From NCBI GenBank assembly GCA_021780115.1, contig JAJXZI010000269.1:1-34282 (forward strand): a stretch of DNA of 34,282 nucleotides, written 5' to 3'. The notes below the pieces were generated by a model. It was not told where the DNA came from. It saw only the letters and a list, made by a program, of their open reading frames with translations, and made no database searches. Below are positions 1 through 7,911 of the stretch, piece by piece. The stretch is from a bacterium (GTDB lineage: Bacteria > Verrucomicrobiota > Verrucomicrobiia > Limisphaerales > JAJXZI01). The position numbers were made by a program, and so were the translations under genes. Numbering within the stretch: the first letter of the stretch is position 1; each line of letters begins with the position of its first letter.

Positions 1-125
1 CGAGCTGCGGCTCAGAAGCCGCCCCCCCGCTCGTTTATCTCCGCTAATAGCGCCGTGGGCAGATCGCACTTTTCACACTCTTAAATCACCCCCAAAACTG
101 TCTCGACATTGGGGAGCACCTCAAC

Positions 126-505
126 CTACCCGCAGGGTGAGCGGGCACTGCCCAGCCCCCACACCGGCCACCGGCTCCGGCTGGGACGACGCTTTTCGGC
201 AGAACGTCTTTCGGCATCTGGCGGGCAGGAGCTTGGCAGCGCGGAATGGCTTGAATCGCCATGACGGGCGACCGGTGATGCACCGGAAGGCGTCCAGGGC
301 ATCGCGGATGGCTGGCGCATCGGTCGGCTTCCTTCGACGAAAACGCGACGCTCTGGTTGCCGCGGGCGAGTTCGCAAACCTTGGCTTCGGCTTCCTTGCG
401 CGCCTCCGAGTCGGTGGTGAAGGAGTGGACGATGCGCCGGCCGGCGGCTTGGTGACAGACGCGGTATAAGGGTGGGACTGGGTCGTGGCGTAGTTGGTTG
501 CCACG
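126..505 (-). pseudogene. Remnant of tyrosine-recombinase-like integrase, N-terminal part
   Basis: Reading the minus strand, one frame gives a stretch with GRRIVHSFTTDSEARKEAEA followed by AKVCELARGN, and the signal then moves to another frame (AIRDALDAFRCITGR). This pattern (substrate-like YR..GRR segment, Lys/Glu/Ala-rich helix, then an ALxAFxxxTGR helix) resembles the N-terminal arm-binding part of integrases I know from Verrucomicrobiota. No single open frame covers it and no catalytic domain follows, so it is a decayed fragment. It lies just beyond the 3' end of tRNA-Leu, a classic integration position. Identification is by recall only; it may be an unrelated hypothetical fragment. Confidence 0.4.
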
Positions 506-605
506 GCCGACCGATGTCAGACTGGGACCAGGAACCTCATCTTGGCACCGGATTCAGCCGGAAACGGGACGGCAATCACAGACTTCTCCGATTTGCTTGG
601 GATTT

Positions 606-690
606 TGGTGGGCACGATAGGGGTCGAACCTACATGGATTTCTCCACAGGATCCTAAGTCCTGCGCGTCTGCCAATTCCGCCACGTGCCC
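606..690 (-). tRNA. tRNA-Leu (anticodon UAG), CCA encoded
   Basis: The minus strand folds as a class II tRNA. The acceptor stem GGGCACG (684-690) pairs with CGTGCCC (610-616), followed by discriminator A and an encoded CCA (606-608). The anticodon stem CAGGA/TCCTG holds the loop CTTAGGA, giving anticodon UAG. A long variable arm (TGGA/TCCA) identifies the leucine family, and the T arm contains GGTTCGACC. A spurious peptide read through it contains AELADAQDLGS, the usual artefact of tRNA-Leu genes. Confidence 0.96.
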
Positions 691-977
691 ATCCTTATGT
701 TCAATTACTGACACCCGTTGCTCACTGCGAACCTGACACCTGCGGCAGCATTTGCGACCGTGTCACCGTATGAAAAGCGATGCATCGCAGTGCAATACTG
801 GCGCAAGTTCCAACGCACGCCGATACAGATACACCAAGGTTCTTGACAACCGCAAACACCCAATTCGCGGGCTCTGGAAACGCAACGACCATTTCCTGGC
901 ACGGCTCACCGTTGAAGGCGAGACCGGGCACAGGCGGTCAAGTGGGTGCCTTTGAACGCCGCAACTGTGGTGGAGAC

Positions 978-1385
978 TCAGAACGAATACGACGAGGAAC
1001 CGAGGGGCAGGTTCGTGATGCGGATCACCACATTCTCCAGCGTCATCACCGCCGCTCCGTTCAGGCAGGCCACGGCGTAAAGCACCCACACCGGAAACGG
1101 TCGCAGGGAGGAGTCGCTGCTTCGCGAGGATTCGCGGTCAGAGGGATTGCCAGCTTCAGCCGCGGAGTATTCAGGCCGTGAGAACCGGGAGAAGACAACC
1201 GCCGAGATCAGATTGATTACAGCCACCGCGCGCAAGGAGGCTGGCAAACCAAGCGTCGGCACCAGACAGTAACCCGCAGTCAGCACGCCCAGGAATGCTC
1301 CCACTGTGTCTGCCGCGTAAATGCGGGCAGGGATCCGCGTCGCACCGTTAGCCCGATGCACGTCGCGCCCATGTACCTTGCCCAA
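978..1385 (-). pseudogene. Fragment of fused MFS/spermidine-synthase-like membrane protein
   Basis: The frame carries IYAADTVGAFLGVLTAGY, a long hydrophobic helix, a polar linker, then a second helix group beginning VLYAVACLNGAAVMTLENVV and ending LPLGSSSYSF. This order (YAANTxGAxxG helix, loop, then a second SG-A-LxxExxxxR helix with LGSSxYAF) is that of the hydrophobic half of fused MFS/spermidine synthase proteins. The frame stops right after SSYSF, where intact members continue with more helices and the aminopropyltransferase-like domain. No matching continuation is visible between 691 and 977, and the upstream part is also lost or out of frame. I read it as a truncated, non-functional gene. 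Confidence 0.5.
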
Positions 1386-1533
1386 AACCCCGAATCAAAC
1401 GCCATCCACGCGATTGACAAATTGCCTCCATAGGTGAGACAACTCTGTATCGAAAATGAGTCGCTGTTCCCAATCCTGGGATTGACCCGGTTTGATGGAC
1501 ACCTTGGGGTCGGTGCGCTAAGAACAAGCACCG

Positions 1534-2660
1534 ATGAACAGAACCAAAGTGACTGAGAACCGGAACGCCACACAGACAGCGGCTGACCGGCCACTCGTCG
1601 CGAACTTCGCGCCCGCCGGCGTCAGCGCGACGTTCGATTTCGACACCGGCACACCAGCGGTTAGCCCAACCCACGGAATGCCGGCAACGCAAACCAAGAA
1701 CGGCGTCACCGCGACGTTCAGCACGCTCGCCGGCGGATGGTCGGTTCAGAACAACTTCGCGTTCTGGGTGCGGGCGTCTTCTCCGGCAATTTTCTTTATC
1801 CGAGCACCTGGGGCAGCACGATGGCCGTGGAGTTCAGCCAGTCCGTTACCAACTTCACGATGGCCTTCCTCACCGGCGAAGTCTCCAGCGAATACAACAC
1901 GGCCGGGCTGGTGCAGGTCACAGCCTACACGAATTCCGCGATGACGAATCCGGTCGCCACTGGCTCGGCGCGTGGCGCGTGGCTTACAGGCGCGTATCCG
2001 GAGGGGGTGCTGTCGCTCGGTTCGGCGGCACCATTCACGAAGGTGAAGATCGAAGTGCCGTCGCAAAGCCCCGTGCCGAGCTACCTCCTCTTGGTGGACA
2101 ACATCGTTGTCCAACTCGCCGCGCCACTACCGCCGCACGCGCCACCGCTGGCCTTCGGCAGTGCCTTCTGCCAACTCGCCGGTCAACCGCTCGCCATCAA
2201 CATCGCCGATTTGATGTGGAGCGATTACGACCTCGACGGCGAACCGGTCTTCTTCGTCGGCGTCAGCACCAATACCGCTAATGGCCTCCCGCTCACCATC
2301 CAGGGCACGCAGATTCTGGTTCCCACGAACTCGGCAGCCGATAGCTTCAGCTACAGCATCGCCGACGGCCGTGGCGTCACGACCAACGGCACGGCGACGA
2401 TTGCCATTATTACGAATGTGCCGAGCCGCGCGCTTGCTCTTGATCCAACCGTGCCCGGCAGCGTGACTGCCAGCTTCATCGGGGTGCCGTGGTATTCCTA
2501 CGAGTGCCAGCGCGCGACGAACGCGACCTTCACCGCCGGCACGCTGCAGACTTGGCCCCTCCAAGCCGGGGCTGACGGCTCAATCTACGTGTGGGACAAT
2601 TTTGCCGACCTCACGAACCAACCGCCGCAAGCGTTTTATCGCCTCCGCTGGGTGCCGTGA
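1534..2660 (+). pseudogene. Frameshifted secreted Ig/cadherin-like protein
   Basis: Two overlapping frames make one protein. The first (from 1534) reads SATFDFDTGTPAVSPTHGMP and TFSTLAGGWSVQNNFAFWV. From about 1770 the sense moves to the frame ending at 2660, with SGNFLYPSTWGSTMAVEFSQ, a jelly-roll-like segment, a cadherin/tandem-95-like piece (SYSIADGRGVTTNGTATIAI) and a C-terminal block ending AFYRLRWVP, a tail seen on many verrucomicrobial secreted proteins. Joining them needs a net change of one lost base (or two gained). The N-terminus has no signal peptide, so the 5' end may be damaged too. It could instead be a single sequencing error in a live gene. Function unknown, probably extracellular. 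Confidence 0.6.
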
Positions 2661-2661
2661 G

Positions 2662-3759
2662 TCAGCTCCGGCGCTGTCGTATCGCAGTCAGAATACTATC
2701 AATGACCTCTGCCTTCGGCTTCGCGCCTTGGGGGCCGCCGTGGTGCAAGCGCACGGAAACTTGTCCCGCTTCCATGTCACGACCGCCGATGACCAGCATC
2801 GTGTGAACGCGGGTTTTTTCGGCATCCGCAATCTTCGCCTTGAACGGCGTCGCGCTGAAATCCGAGTCCACGCGCACCATGTTCGCGCGCAATTCGGCCA
2901 CGATGGGCTTGGCGTAGTTGATCAACGCCTCGTCGTCGTTGAGCGTGATGACGCGGACCTGGTCGGGCGCCAGCCAGAGCGGGAAATTGCCGGCGTAATG
3001 CTCGATCAGGAAGCCGATGAACCGTTCGTGCGTTCCCAGCGGCGCGCGGTGGATGCACAGCGGCGTCTTGTCCGTGTTGTCGCGGTCGCGATAGACCAGA
3101 CCGAACCGCTTGGGCACGGCGAAGTCCACCTGGTTGGTCGCCAGCGTGAATTCGCGGCCGATCACGCTCCAGACCTGCACGTCAATCTTCGGGCCGTAGA
3201 ACGCGGCTTCGTTGGCCACCTCGACGTAGTTGATGCCGCTGGCCTGGAGGACCTGGCGGACCATGTCCTCGGTCTGCTTCCACAGCTCCGGCTCGCCGAC
3301 GTATTTCTCGCCCAGCCGCGCCGGGTCGTGCGTGCTGAAGCGCATGACGTATTTCTCGATGCCAAAAATCTTGAAATACTTCAGATACATTTCGTTCACC
3401 GCGTTGAACTCGGCGGCGAACTGCTCCGGCGTGCAATAGACGTGGGCGTCGTTCATGTTGAGCGAACGCACGCGCATCAGGCCGAAGAGTTCGCCCGACT
3501 GCTCGTAGCGGTAGCAGGTGCCGTATTCAGCCAGGCGCAACGGCAGGTCGCGGTAACTGCGCGGCTCCGCCGCAAAAATGCGGTGGTGGTGCGGGCAGTT
3601 CATGGCTTTGAGGTAGTAACGCTCCGCCTCGCCGAGCCTTTTCAACTGCTCGCGCAGCGCGGCCCATTCGTTGAAAGCGTCAACGATCTCCGCCGGCGCG
3701 GTGCCGGTTTTGACGGCGTCTTCGACCAAACTGAATTGTTCTGTTTCTGTGGCTGTCAT
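2662..3759 (-). CDS. thrS: Threonyl-tRNA synthetase, C-terminal half (motifs 2 and 3, anticodon-binding domain)
   Basis: This 365-residue protein is the second half of a class II ThrRS. Residues 1-48 are a helical, charged lead. The catalytic core then follows, with YYLKAMNCPHH (zinc ligand Cys55), motif 2 at TCYRYEQSG (Arg84, Glu86), the second zinc ligand His106 in NDAHVYC, and motif 3 around CIHRAPLGTHERF (His237, Arg246). The anticodon-binding domain occupies roughly residues 265-365. The TGS and editing domains and motif 1 are absent here and lie 6.7 kb away at 10490-11449. The gene has its own ATG, a weak AGGGA ribosome binding site and an in-frame stop shortly upstream, so it can be translated on its own. 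It starts 21 bases after the HicA stop codon and may be cotranscribed with that group. No key residue is lost. Confidence 0.93.
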   Translation of the reverse strand: MTATETEQFSLVEDAVKTGTAPAEIVDAFNEWAALREQLKRLGEAERYYLKAMNCPHHHRIFAAEPRSYRDLPLRLAEYGTCYRYEQSGELFGLMRVRSLNMNDAHVYCTPEQFAAEFNAVNEMYLKYFKIFGIEKYVMRFSTHDPARLGEKYVGEPELWKQTEDMVRQVLQASGINYVEVANEAAFYGPKIDVQVWSVIGREFTLATNQVDFAVPKRFGLVYRDRDNTDKTPLCIHRAPLGTHERFIGFLIEHYAGNFPLWLAPDQVRVITLNDDEALINYAKPIVAELRANMVRVDSDFSATPFKAKIADAEKTRVHTMLVIGGRDMEAGQVSVRLHHGGPQGAKPKAEVIDSILTAIRQRRS

Positions 3760-3768
3760 TCGCAGTAA

Positions 3769-3773
3769 TCCCT
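3769..3773 (-). promoter_or_regulatory. Ribosome binding site of the thrS C-terminal half
   Basis: AGGGA stands nine bases before the ATG at 3757-3759 on the minus strand. The only in-frame codons between the upstream stop (3781-3783, which is also the HicA stop) and this ATG are seven, so this ATG is the only plausible start. The site supports separate translation of the half gene. Confidence 0.5.
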
Positions 3774-3780
3774 GGTGAGT

Positions 3781-3996
3781 TCAAAGGTTTTCCAGCAATT
3801 CGTCAGCGGTGATTCCCGCCTGTTTCAAAATGGATTGCAGGGTCTTCGGTTTGATTTCCCGATGCATCGGCACGCAGGGATGAAGCGAACCCTTGACGTA
3901 ATGCCGATGTGATCCCGTCTGCCGAACGAATTCAAAACCGAGTCGCTTCAACGCACGGCAGACTTCCTCGCCGGAAACAGCGCGTGGCAGTTTCAC
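3781..3996 (-). CDS. hicA: HicA-type mRNA interferase toxin
   Basis: This 71-residue protein has the whole HicA fold pattern: SGEEVCRALKRLGFEFVRQT, the GSHRHY segment that contains the catalytic histidine of the family, and the ending VPMHREIKPKTLQSILKQAG. HicA toxins cleave mRNA and are neutralised by HicB. Its ATG overlaps the stop of the upstream HicB-like gene (ATGA), which indicates coupled translation. Downstream, only 21 bases separate it from the C-terminal half of thrS. The usual glycine-containing VHG motif is shortened here (VPMHREI), a small deviation within the family. Confidence 0.85.
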   Translation of the reverse strand: MKLPRAVSGEEVCRALKRLGFEFVRQTGSHRHYVKGSLHPCVPMHREIKPKTLQSILKQAGITADELLENL

Positions 3997-4214
3997 GCGA
4001 CCTGAGTGGACAACACGGGGTCATGCACGAAGTGAAGCCGGATCGGCCACCGCAAGCGCTCGTCACTGGCGTCGAACCGGCACTGAACCAAATCCCGAAT
4101 CATCGCAAGCAATTCGTCGAGACTTGCCCCTTGCGTCGCCATTTCCGGCTCATGGCAAACGGCGACGAGCATGTCCTCGTCCTGCTCGATTTCAAAGACG
4201 AATTCTCTTTTCAT
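3993..4214 (-). CDS. HicB-like antitoxin
   Basis: A 73-residue protein beginning KREFVFEIEQDEDMLVAVCH, followed by a helix SLDELLAMIRDLVQCRF and the ending LRWPIRLHFVHDPVL. This is the compact beta-alpha-beta HicB N-terminal domain (DUF1902-like); no C-terminal DNA-binding domain is present. It overlaps hicA by four bases and is therefore its likely partner. It is related in plan to the next gene upstream (4218-4406), suggesting an old duplication. Whether it represses its own promoter cannot be told from the sequence. Confidence 0.7.
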   Translation of the reverse strand: MKREFVFEIEQDEDMLVAVCHEPEMATQGASLDELLAMIRDLVQCRFDASDERLRWPIRLHFVHDPVLSTQVA

Positions 4215-4217
4215 GGC

Positions 4218-4406
4218 TCAAACGTAGTGCAGGCGGATGACCTTGGGCCGCTCCGTTTCGTTCTCGAAATGGCAAGTCACGGCGTCTTTGACCATCGTGC
4301 GCACATCGCTCCAATCTTCGCCTTGCGTAAAAATGCTGTGACCGAGCGCCCGCGCCCACAAGCCGCCTTCTTCGGCCTCGCGCACTTCAAAAATAATCTC
4401 GCTCAT
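4218..4406 (-). CDS. Second HicB-like antitoxin (DUF1902-like)
   Basis: A 62-residue protein: SEIIFEVREAEEGGLWARAL, GHSIFTQGEDWSDVRTMVKD, then AVTCHFENETERPKVIRLHY. The plan matches the neighbouring HicB-like protein: beta strands, a helix after TQG, and a closing IRLHYV strand. Members of this family are often mislabelled as 2-oxoisovalerate dehydrogenase in automatic annotation. Three bases separate its stop from the next start, so the two antitoxin-like genes and hicA form one tight unit. Its target is not evident; it may be a paralogous antitoxin or a spare subunit. Confidence 0.65.
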   Translation of the reverse strand: MSEIIFEVREAEEGGLWARALGHSIFTQGEDWSDVRTMVKDAVTCHFENETERPKVIRLHYV

Positions 4407-4443
4407 GGCTCAGTTTGGTTTGACGCGTTGCAGACAATCCGGC

Positions 4444-4719
4444 TCACGACGGAAGCGGTTTGAATGCCGCGCTGATTTCGGCGGCATCCCACGCGACCGC
4501 CGGCACGTTCCACTGCGGACCGGACAGGAGAAAGGCCACGCGCCTTGGTGGCCGTGCGCCAGCACCGCCGGCCAGTTGCGCCGCTTGGCCGCTGGCGAGC
4601 CGGCCCATTTCAAAAAGCTTCATCGCCAGCGCAACACGCGCCTCGCATGCGAACCGCTCCAAGCTCGAATCCGCGGCGGCCGGCCACGATTCCGGATACT
4701 CGGTTTGCAGCGACTTCAT
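4444..4719 (-). CDS. UPF0175-like small protein, somewhat degenerate
   Basis: The start MKSLQTEYPES, the helix FACEARVALAMKLFEMGRLA, SGQAAQLAG and the ending VAFLLSGPQWNVPAVAWDAA match the UPF0175 family, small helix-turn-helix-like proteins usually found as antitoxins. In the middle the sequence GGAGARPPRR replaces the short turn normally seen, so a small insertion or local frame change may have damaged it. An earlier ATG at 4779 is possible but adds residues not expected in the family. It lies 37 bases upstream of the HicB-like pair, and no partner toxin is adjacent. Confidence 0.5.
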   Translation of the reverse strand: MKSLQTEYPESWPAAADSSLERFACEARVALAMKLFEMGRLASGQAAQLAGGAGARPPRRVAFLLSGPQWNVPAVAWDAAEISAAFKPLPS

Positions 4720-4736
4720 GCGGCCAAAAATACTCG

Positions 4737-4937
4737 CTACAGGCTTGAGGCAAAAGTGATTTTGTCGAGCGGACCGCAAACGTCTTCGTCTCGCCCCGCG
4801 CGTTGGTCGAGGCGCGGGTCATCGCCCGACTGGACCGCACGACCCGGAACCACCACCGCCGGGCGCACCGCACCGGCGTCCGTCACCACCACGATGCGGT
4901 AACTGCCGAGAGTGCTGCTAGCCCCCGGGTGGCTCAA
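4737..4937 (-). pseudogene. Possible fragment of an Ig-like secreted protein
   Basis: The minus-strand frame contains GSYRIVVVTDAGAVRPAVVV, which recalls the conserved end of bacterial Ig-like repeats (AGSYxVVVTNAGGSVTSxxxxL). The rest of the frame is not recognisable. It is short, has no signal peptide and no other repeats, and I treat it as a possible gene scrap within the accessory stretch. Confidence 0.2.
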
Positions 4938-5452
4938 TCCATCTCCCTGGAGGCCTCGGCGCCGCCACCCCGAAGTCGCATTTCGGCAATTACGGCGTCA
5001 AAATCGGCGTCACTGCCCAGCACCACTTGCAGGCCGAGCCGGACAATCAGACTGTTCGGGATCGCTTGTGGGCGGAGTTGGTACAGCCTTTCTATCGCGG
5101 CGTTTGTAGAGCGTAGCTGATCGAGCAAGATACAGAAGGCAATCGCCGGACTGCGCGAAATCGCTTGCCGACAATGGATCACCAAGTGTTCTGTCCCGAC
5201 CTCACGTGCAAAGCCGAGGGCCTGTTGAATGTGAGCCGGAGACGGCGCGATCCGACGCAATGCCGCAATCTGCTCACGCACTTCTGGATCGTACAGGTCG
5301 CCGTCGGACAAGTCGTCGCAATTCACATGGCAATGCCGCCTACAGAAGACGATGAGCGGCAAATCGCCCTCTCTGCAAATGCTCAGCACATCCCAGCGTT
5401 TCCGCTCCTGCCACAACAGGGAATTCACGGCACTGGCAGGCAGGATCTTCAT
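4934..5452 (-). CDS. Predicted protein tyrosine phosphatase-like protein
   Basis: A 172-residue protein with the cysteine phosphatase P-loop HCRQAISRS (Cys94, Arg100) preceded by the strand EHLVIH, then AIAFCILLDQLRS and LYQLRPQAIPNSLIVRLGLQ. The C(X)5R signature is intact, but the usual glycine (HCRAGISRS) is replaced in HCRQAISRS, which could lower activity. An acidic DGDLYDPEV segment lies near residues 50-58. The family resembles predicted tyrosine phosphatases of the dual-specificity type; substrates are unknown. No good ribosome binding site precedes the ATG. It is not part of any evident operon. Confidence 0.7.
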   Translation of the reverse strand: MKILPASAVNSLLWQERKRWDVLSICREGDLPLIVFCRRHCHVNCDDLSDGDLYDPEVREQIAALRRIAPSPAHIQQALGFAREVGTEHLVIHCRQAISRSPAIAFCILLDQLRSTNAAIERLYQLRPQAIPNSLIVRLGLQVVLGSDADFDAVIAEMRLRGGGAEASREMD

Positions 5453-5586
5453 GATGCGCGAACTGGGCGCGAAGAAAGAACCCTCCTCGCTCCTCGCCGT
5501 TTAAGCATTCGCTGGGTCCCAAGGGGAGCACCGAGAAGCGCGCCACAGTCGGTCAAGCGCGCGGCGATTAGCAACGCCAGCCGATT

Positions 5587-5733
5587 CTAGTTCCCGTGGT
5601 CCGGTCCATGGGTGCCCGGGCAGAGCTTACCACTTCCTTTGCATACGCTGCACCGCTTTCCATGGTGCGTTCCCTTGCCGTCGCAGTGGCCACAGGTGAC
5701 CAGTGTCTTACCGCATTTGTTGCACTTTGCCAT
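5587..5733 (-). CDS. Small DnaJ-type zinc-finger protein (48 aa)
   Basis: The minus strand encodes a 48-residue protein starting MAKCNKCGKTLVTCGHCDGK and continuing CSVCKGSGKLCPG. It has three CxxC pairs (CNKC, CGHC, CSVC), two of them followed by the GxG that is typical of the DnaJ cysteine-rich domain, so it should bind one or two zinc ions. It has no J domain. It lies 82 bases downstream of the PEGA/zinc-ribbon membrane protein on the same strand and may be its partner. The ribosome binding site is weak. The dense cysteine spacing makes a chance frame unlikely. Confidence 0.65.
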   Translation of the reverse strand: MAKCNKCGKTLVTCGHCDGKGTHHGKRCSVCKGSGKLCPGTHGPDHGN

Positions 5734-5814
5734 AATGTTTCGTTGCTGATTGCCGGGTCGCGAGTCGCAATTGCTGCGAGGGATCCAGCGGGCTTTCTCG
5801 ACTGCATTTTGTGC

Positions 5815-7911
5815 TCACTTGCCGGCCGGACGATTTGTAGTACTGACTCCTTGCGAAGGAGGTGTCGAGCGTCGAGTACCAGGCGATGCCAACCCGGAGC
5901 CGTACGTGCTACCGCGGTATGATCCGCCTTGATATGATCCGCCTTGGTATGATCCGCCTTGGTAGCTTCCTCCCGAGTAAGAGCCTCCACCAGAATACGA
6001 CCCGCCGGAGTAGCTTTGGCCAGAGTACGTTTGCCCGCTGAAAGTCCGGCCCGTGGAGGTCTGACCCGTGTTCGGTTGCGCCACATTCGTTTGCCACAGA
6101 TACGTCGGAGCCGCGGCGAGCTTTTCTAGTGGAAAGAACAAAGGCGTATCTCGATCCGCATCCAGGTGCCACTTTAGCTGTGCCGTCTTGTAGCCCGTAA
6201 GGCTTACTTCCAGGGCCATGTCTCCGGGCGGCATGTCGGCAAGCGACAACGGAGTCACGCCCATTTCCTTACCCGCCACTTTGACTGACGCGCCCGATGG
6301 CTGACTGGTGATGGTTACGCGACCAGACGGAAACTCAAAATTCACCATGACGGCCTCTCCACGTTTCACGGTGACTTGCTTCTTCTGCTCAGCTCCGCTT
6401 TCTCGCTTTGCCGAGACCTCATAAACGCCAGCCGGCAAATCCTCAAGAACTTGCGGCGTTCGGCCAGTCCGCTTCCCAAACTGCGGATTCTCGATTTGGA
6501 ATTCCAGTCCTTCCGGCTTTGTGAGGATTTTCATCGCTCCGACGCTGCGATCGATACCGCTTCCAGACTTCGGGCTCACCGCAATGTCGCCAGAGGTGAA
6601 GTCGGAGCCGATAGGATTGTGGAGCATGATAGGTCCACTATCGCGTCGAGTCAGATACGCCACCACTTCAACGCTGTGGTTTGCGAGTGACATGAATTGC
6701 AGGCTCGCCGCTCGTGGCGTTCCGCTTGCACTCGAATACCGCGGTTGTGCGGACGCGACGTAGCAGGCCTTGGTCTCGCCAATCTGGTAATCGCCGGTTC
6801 GATCCAAGTTGCGGACACGGATCGGCCCTGACGCATAGACCTTAAAGTATTTGTCCTCAACCAAGGCAAGCTGTTCCGACCATGTCCCCACGGGCGCGCT
6901 GATAACCCGCCTCGTGTACAGGTTGGACTGCATTTGCAGCACTGCTTGTCGATACATAGGCATGGTCAGCAATTGCCGGACGTACTCGTCGGCGAGTGGA
7001 AAATCCTTCGCTTGGATTGCGTTGTCAGCGGCTTGCCCGCAGGCCTTGGCGGTTCGGGCGATACCATCTTTGCCAGTGCTGTCGTTTGGACTGACGGCGA
7101 GTATTGCCTGGAACCGTTCGAAGGCGTTGCTTCCCGCAGGAGTAGTGAATCGACTGGCTTGGAGATCAGCTTCAGCCAACTGCGCCAGTGCGGCAATCTG
7201 CTCGCGTTTGACAGCAAAGTTCTTGTAGGCAGTGCGCAGGGGACCGGCCAAAAGAACTAAGGCCAAAGTAGCAAATAGAGCGATGGAAATTACGGTCACC
7301 AATTTCGAGATAAAACGAGCCCGGGCTTCGGCTCTCTTTGTTGCCTGCGCCTGTGCTTCCGCTTCCTTTTGGGCGGCGATTCTCTTTGGCTCATCGGCGA
7401 TCCAGCGGGCTCTTGCTTCGGCCTCCTCACGTTCCCTCTTGGCTCTTGCGACCGCTGCGGCTCGTTCGCGTTCTCGCCTTTCTTTAGCAGCTTCATCTTC
7501 CCGACGACGAATCTGCTCATCTACTAACTGCCAATATTCTGGACTAATTTGTCCATGACACATTGGGCATATTGAGGCATCATGTGTGGAAGTCCGTTTG
7601 AGTGTTATAAAAAGGCAATGAGGGCACTCATAGTCTCCCGGGTTCTGGCTCTTAAAAAGGGCTTTCTCCTGAGCGGCTTGGGATCTTTCCTGGGCTTCTT
7701 CCTGAGCCCTGATTAGTTCGTCTTGCTGTTCCTGCTGAGCCAGGATGAATTCATCTTGCCTATACTGTTCATCGCGTTCTCTTTGCCACATCGTCTCACT
7801 TTGAGCCGTGGCGAGCTTCTCACTTGCCTCTTTCTGAGCCTTGATAAGCTCTTCATTCCTTCTGTATATTGCATTGAGGACAACCACAACCAAAAGTGTA
7901 GTCAACATCAT
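5815..7911 (-). CDS. Membrane protein with zinc ribbon, coiled coil, PEGA domain and Gly/Ser/Tyr tail
   Basis: A 698-residue protein. Residues 1-16 form a short N-terminal hydrophobic anchor, followed by charged coiled coil to about 90. A zinc ribbon sits at 96-118 (CPHC, then CPMC), then a very charged Arg/Glu/Ala coiled coil at 135-200. A second membrane helix spans 201-224. A long soluble region follows, then a PEGA domain near residues 530-600 (GRVTITSQPSGASVKVAGKE, TPLSLADMPPGDM). The C-terminal tail is low-complexity with GGSYQ repeats (about 625-665). PEGA domains are usually found on the outer side of membranes or in surface-associated proteins. No enzyme domain is visible. The second helix suggests that the coiled coil and zinc ribbon face the cytoplasm and the PEGA part lies outside. 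Function unknown. Confidence 0.75.
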   Translation of the reverse strand: MMLTTLLVVVVLNAIYRRNEELIKAQKEASEKLATAQSETMWQRERDEQYRQDEFILAQQEQQDELIRAQEEAQERSQAAQEKALFKSQNPGDYECPHCLFITLKRTSTHDASICPMCHGQISPEYWQLVDEQIRRREDEAAKERRERERAAAVARAKREREEAEARARWIADEPKRIAAQKEAEAQAQATKRAEARARFISKLVTVISIALFATLALVLLAGPLRTAYKNFAVKREQIAALAQLAEADLQASRFTTPAGSNAFERFQAILAVSPNDSTGKDGIARTAKACGQAADNAIQAKDFPLADEYVRQLLTMPMYRQAVLQMQSNLYTRRVISAPVGTWSEQLALVEDKYFKVYASGPIRVRNLDRTGDYQIGETKACYVASAQPRYSSASGTPRAASLQFMSLANHSVEVVAYLTRRDSGPIMLHNPIGSDFTSGDIAVSPKSGSGIDRSVGAMKILTKPEGLEFQIENPQFGKRTGRTPQVLEDLPAGVYEVSAKRESGAEQKKQVTVKRGEAVMVNFEFPSGRVTITSQPSGASVKVAGKEMGVTPLSLADMPPGDMALEVSLTGYKTAQLKWHLDADRDTPLFFPLEKLAAAPTYLWQTNVAQPNTGQTSTGRTFSGQTYSGQSYSGGSYSGGGSYSGGSYQGGSYQGGSYQGGSYRGSTYGSGLASPGTRRSTPPSQGVSTTNRPAGK
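5916..5960. repeat. 15-bp tandem repeat coding for GGSYQ units
   Basis: Three consecutive copies of a 15-base unit (GGTATGATCCGCCTT and a one-base variant) on the plus strand encode the GGSYQ units of the preceding gene's tail on the minus strand. Further, more diverged copies continue to about 6020. Such units are prone to length change by slippage. Confidence 0.85.

Noticed and set aside
517-714. A 65-codon minus-strand frame with HVAELADAQDLGSCG
   Set aside because: It is translation of the tRNA-Leu gene, a known annotation artefact.
2602-3768. A 388-codon plus-strand frame opposite the thrS C-terminal half
   Set aside because: Complement of a conserved gene; the peptide has no recognisable fold.
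4398-4413. A 15-base match (AAACTGAGCCATGAG) between the start of the upstream HicB-like gene and the flank of the IS630 element near 34171
   Set aside because: For a window of this size one or two such matches are expected by chance, and no longer similarity surrounds them.
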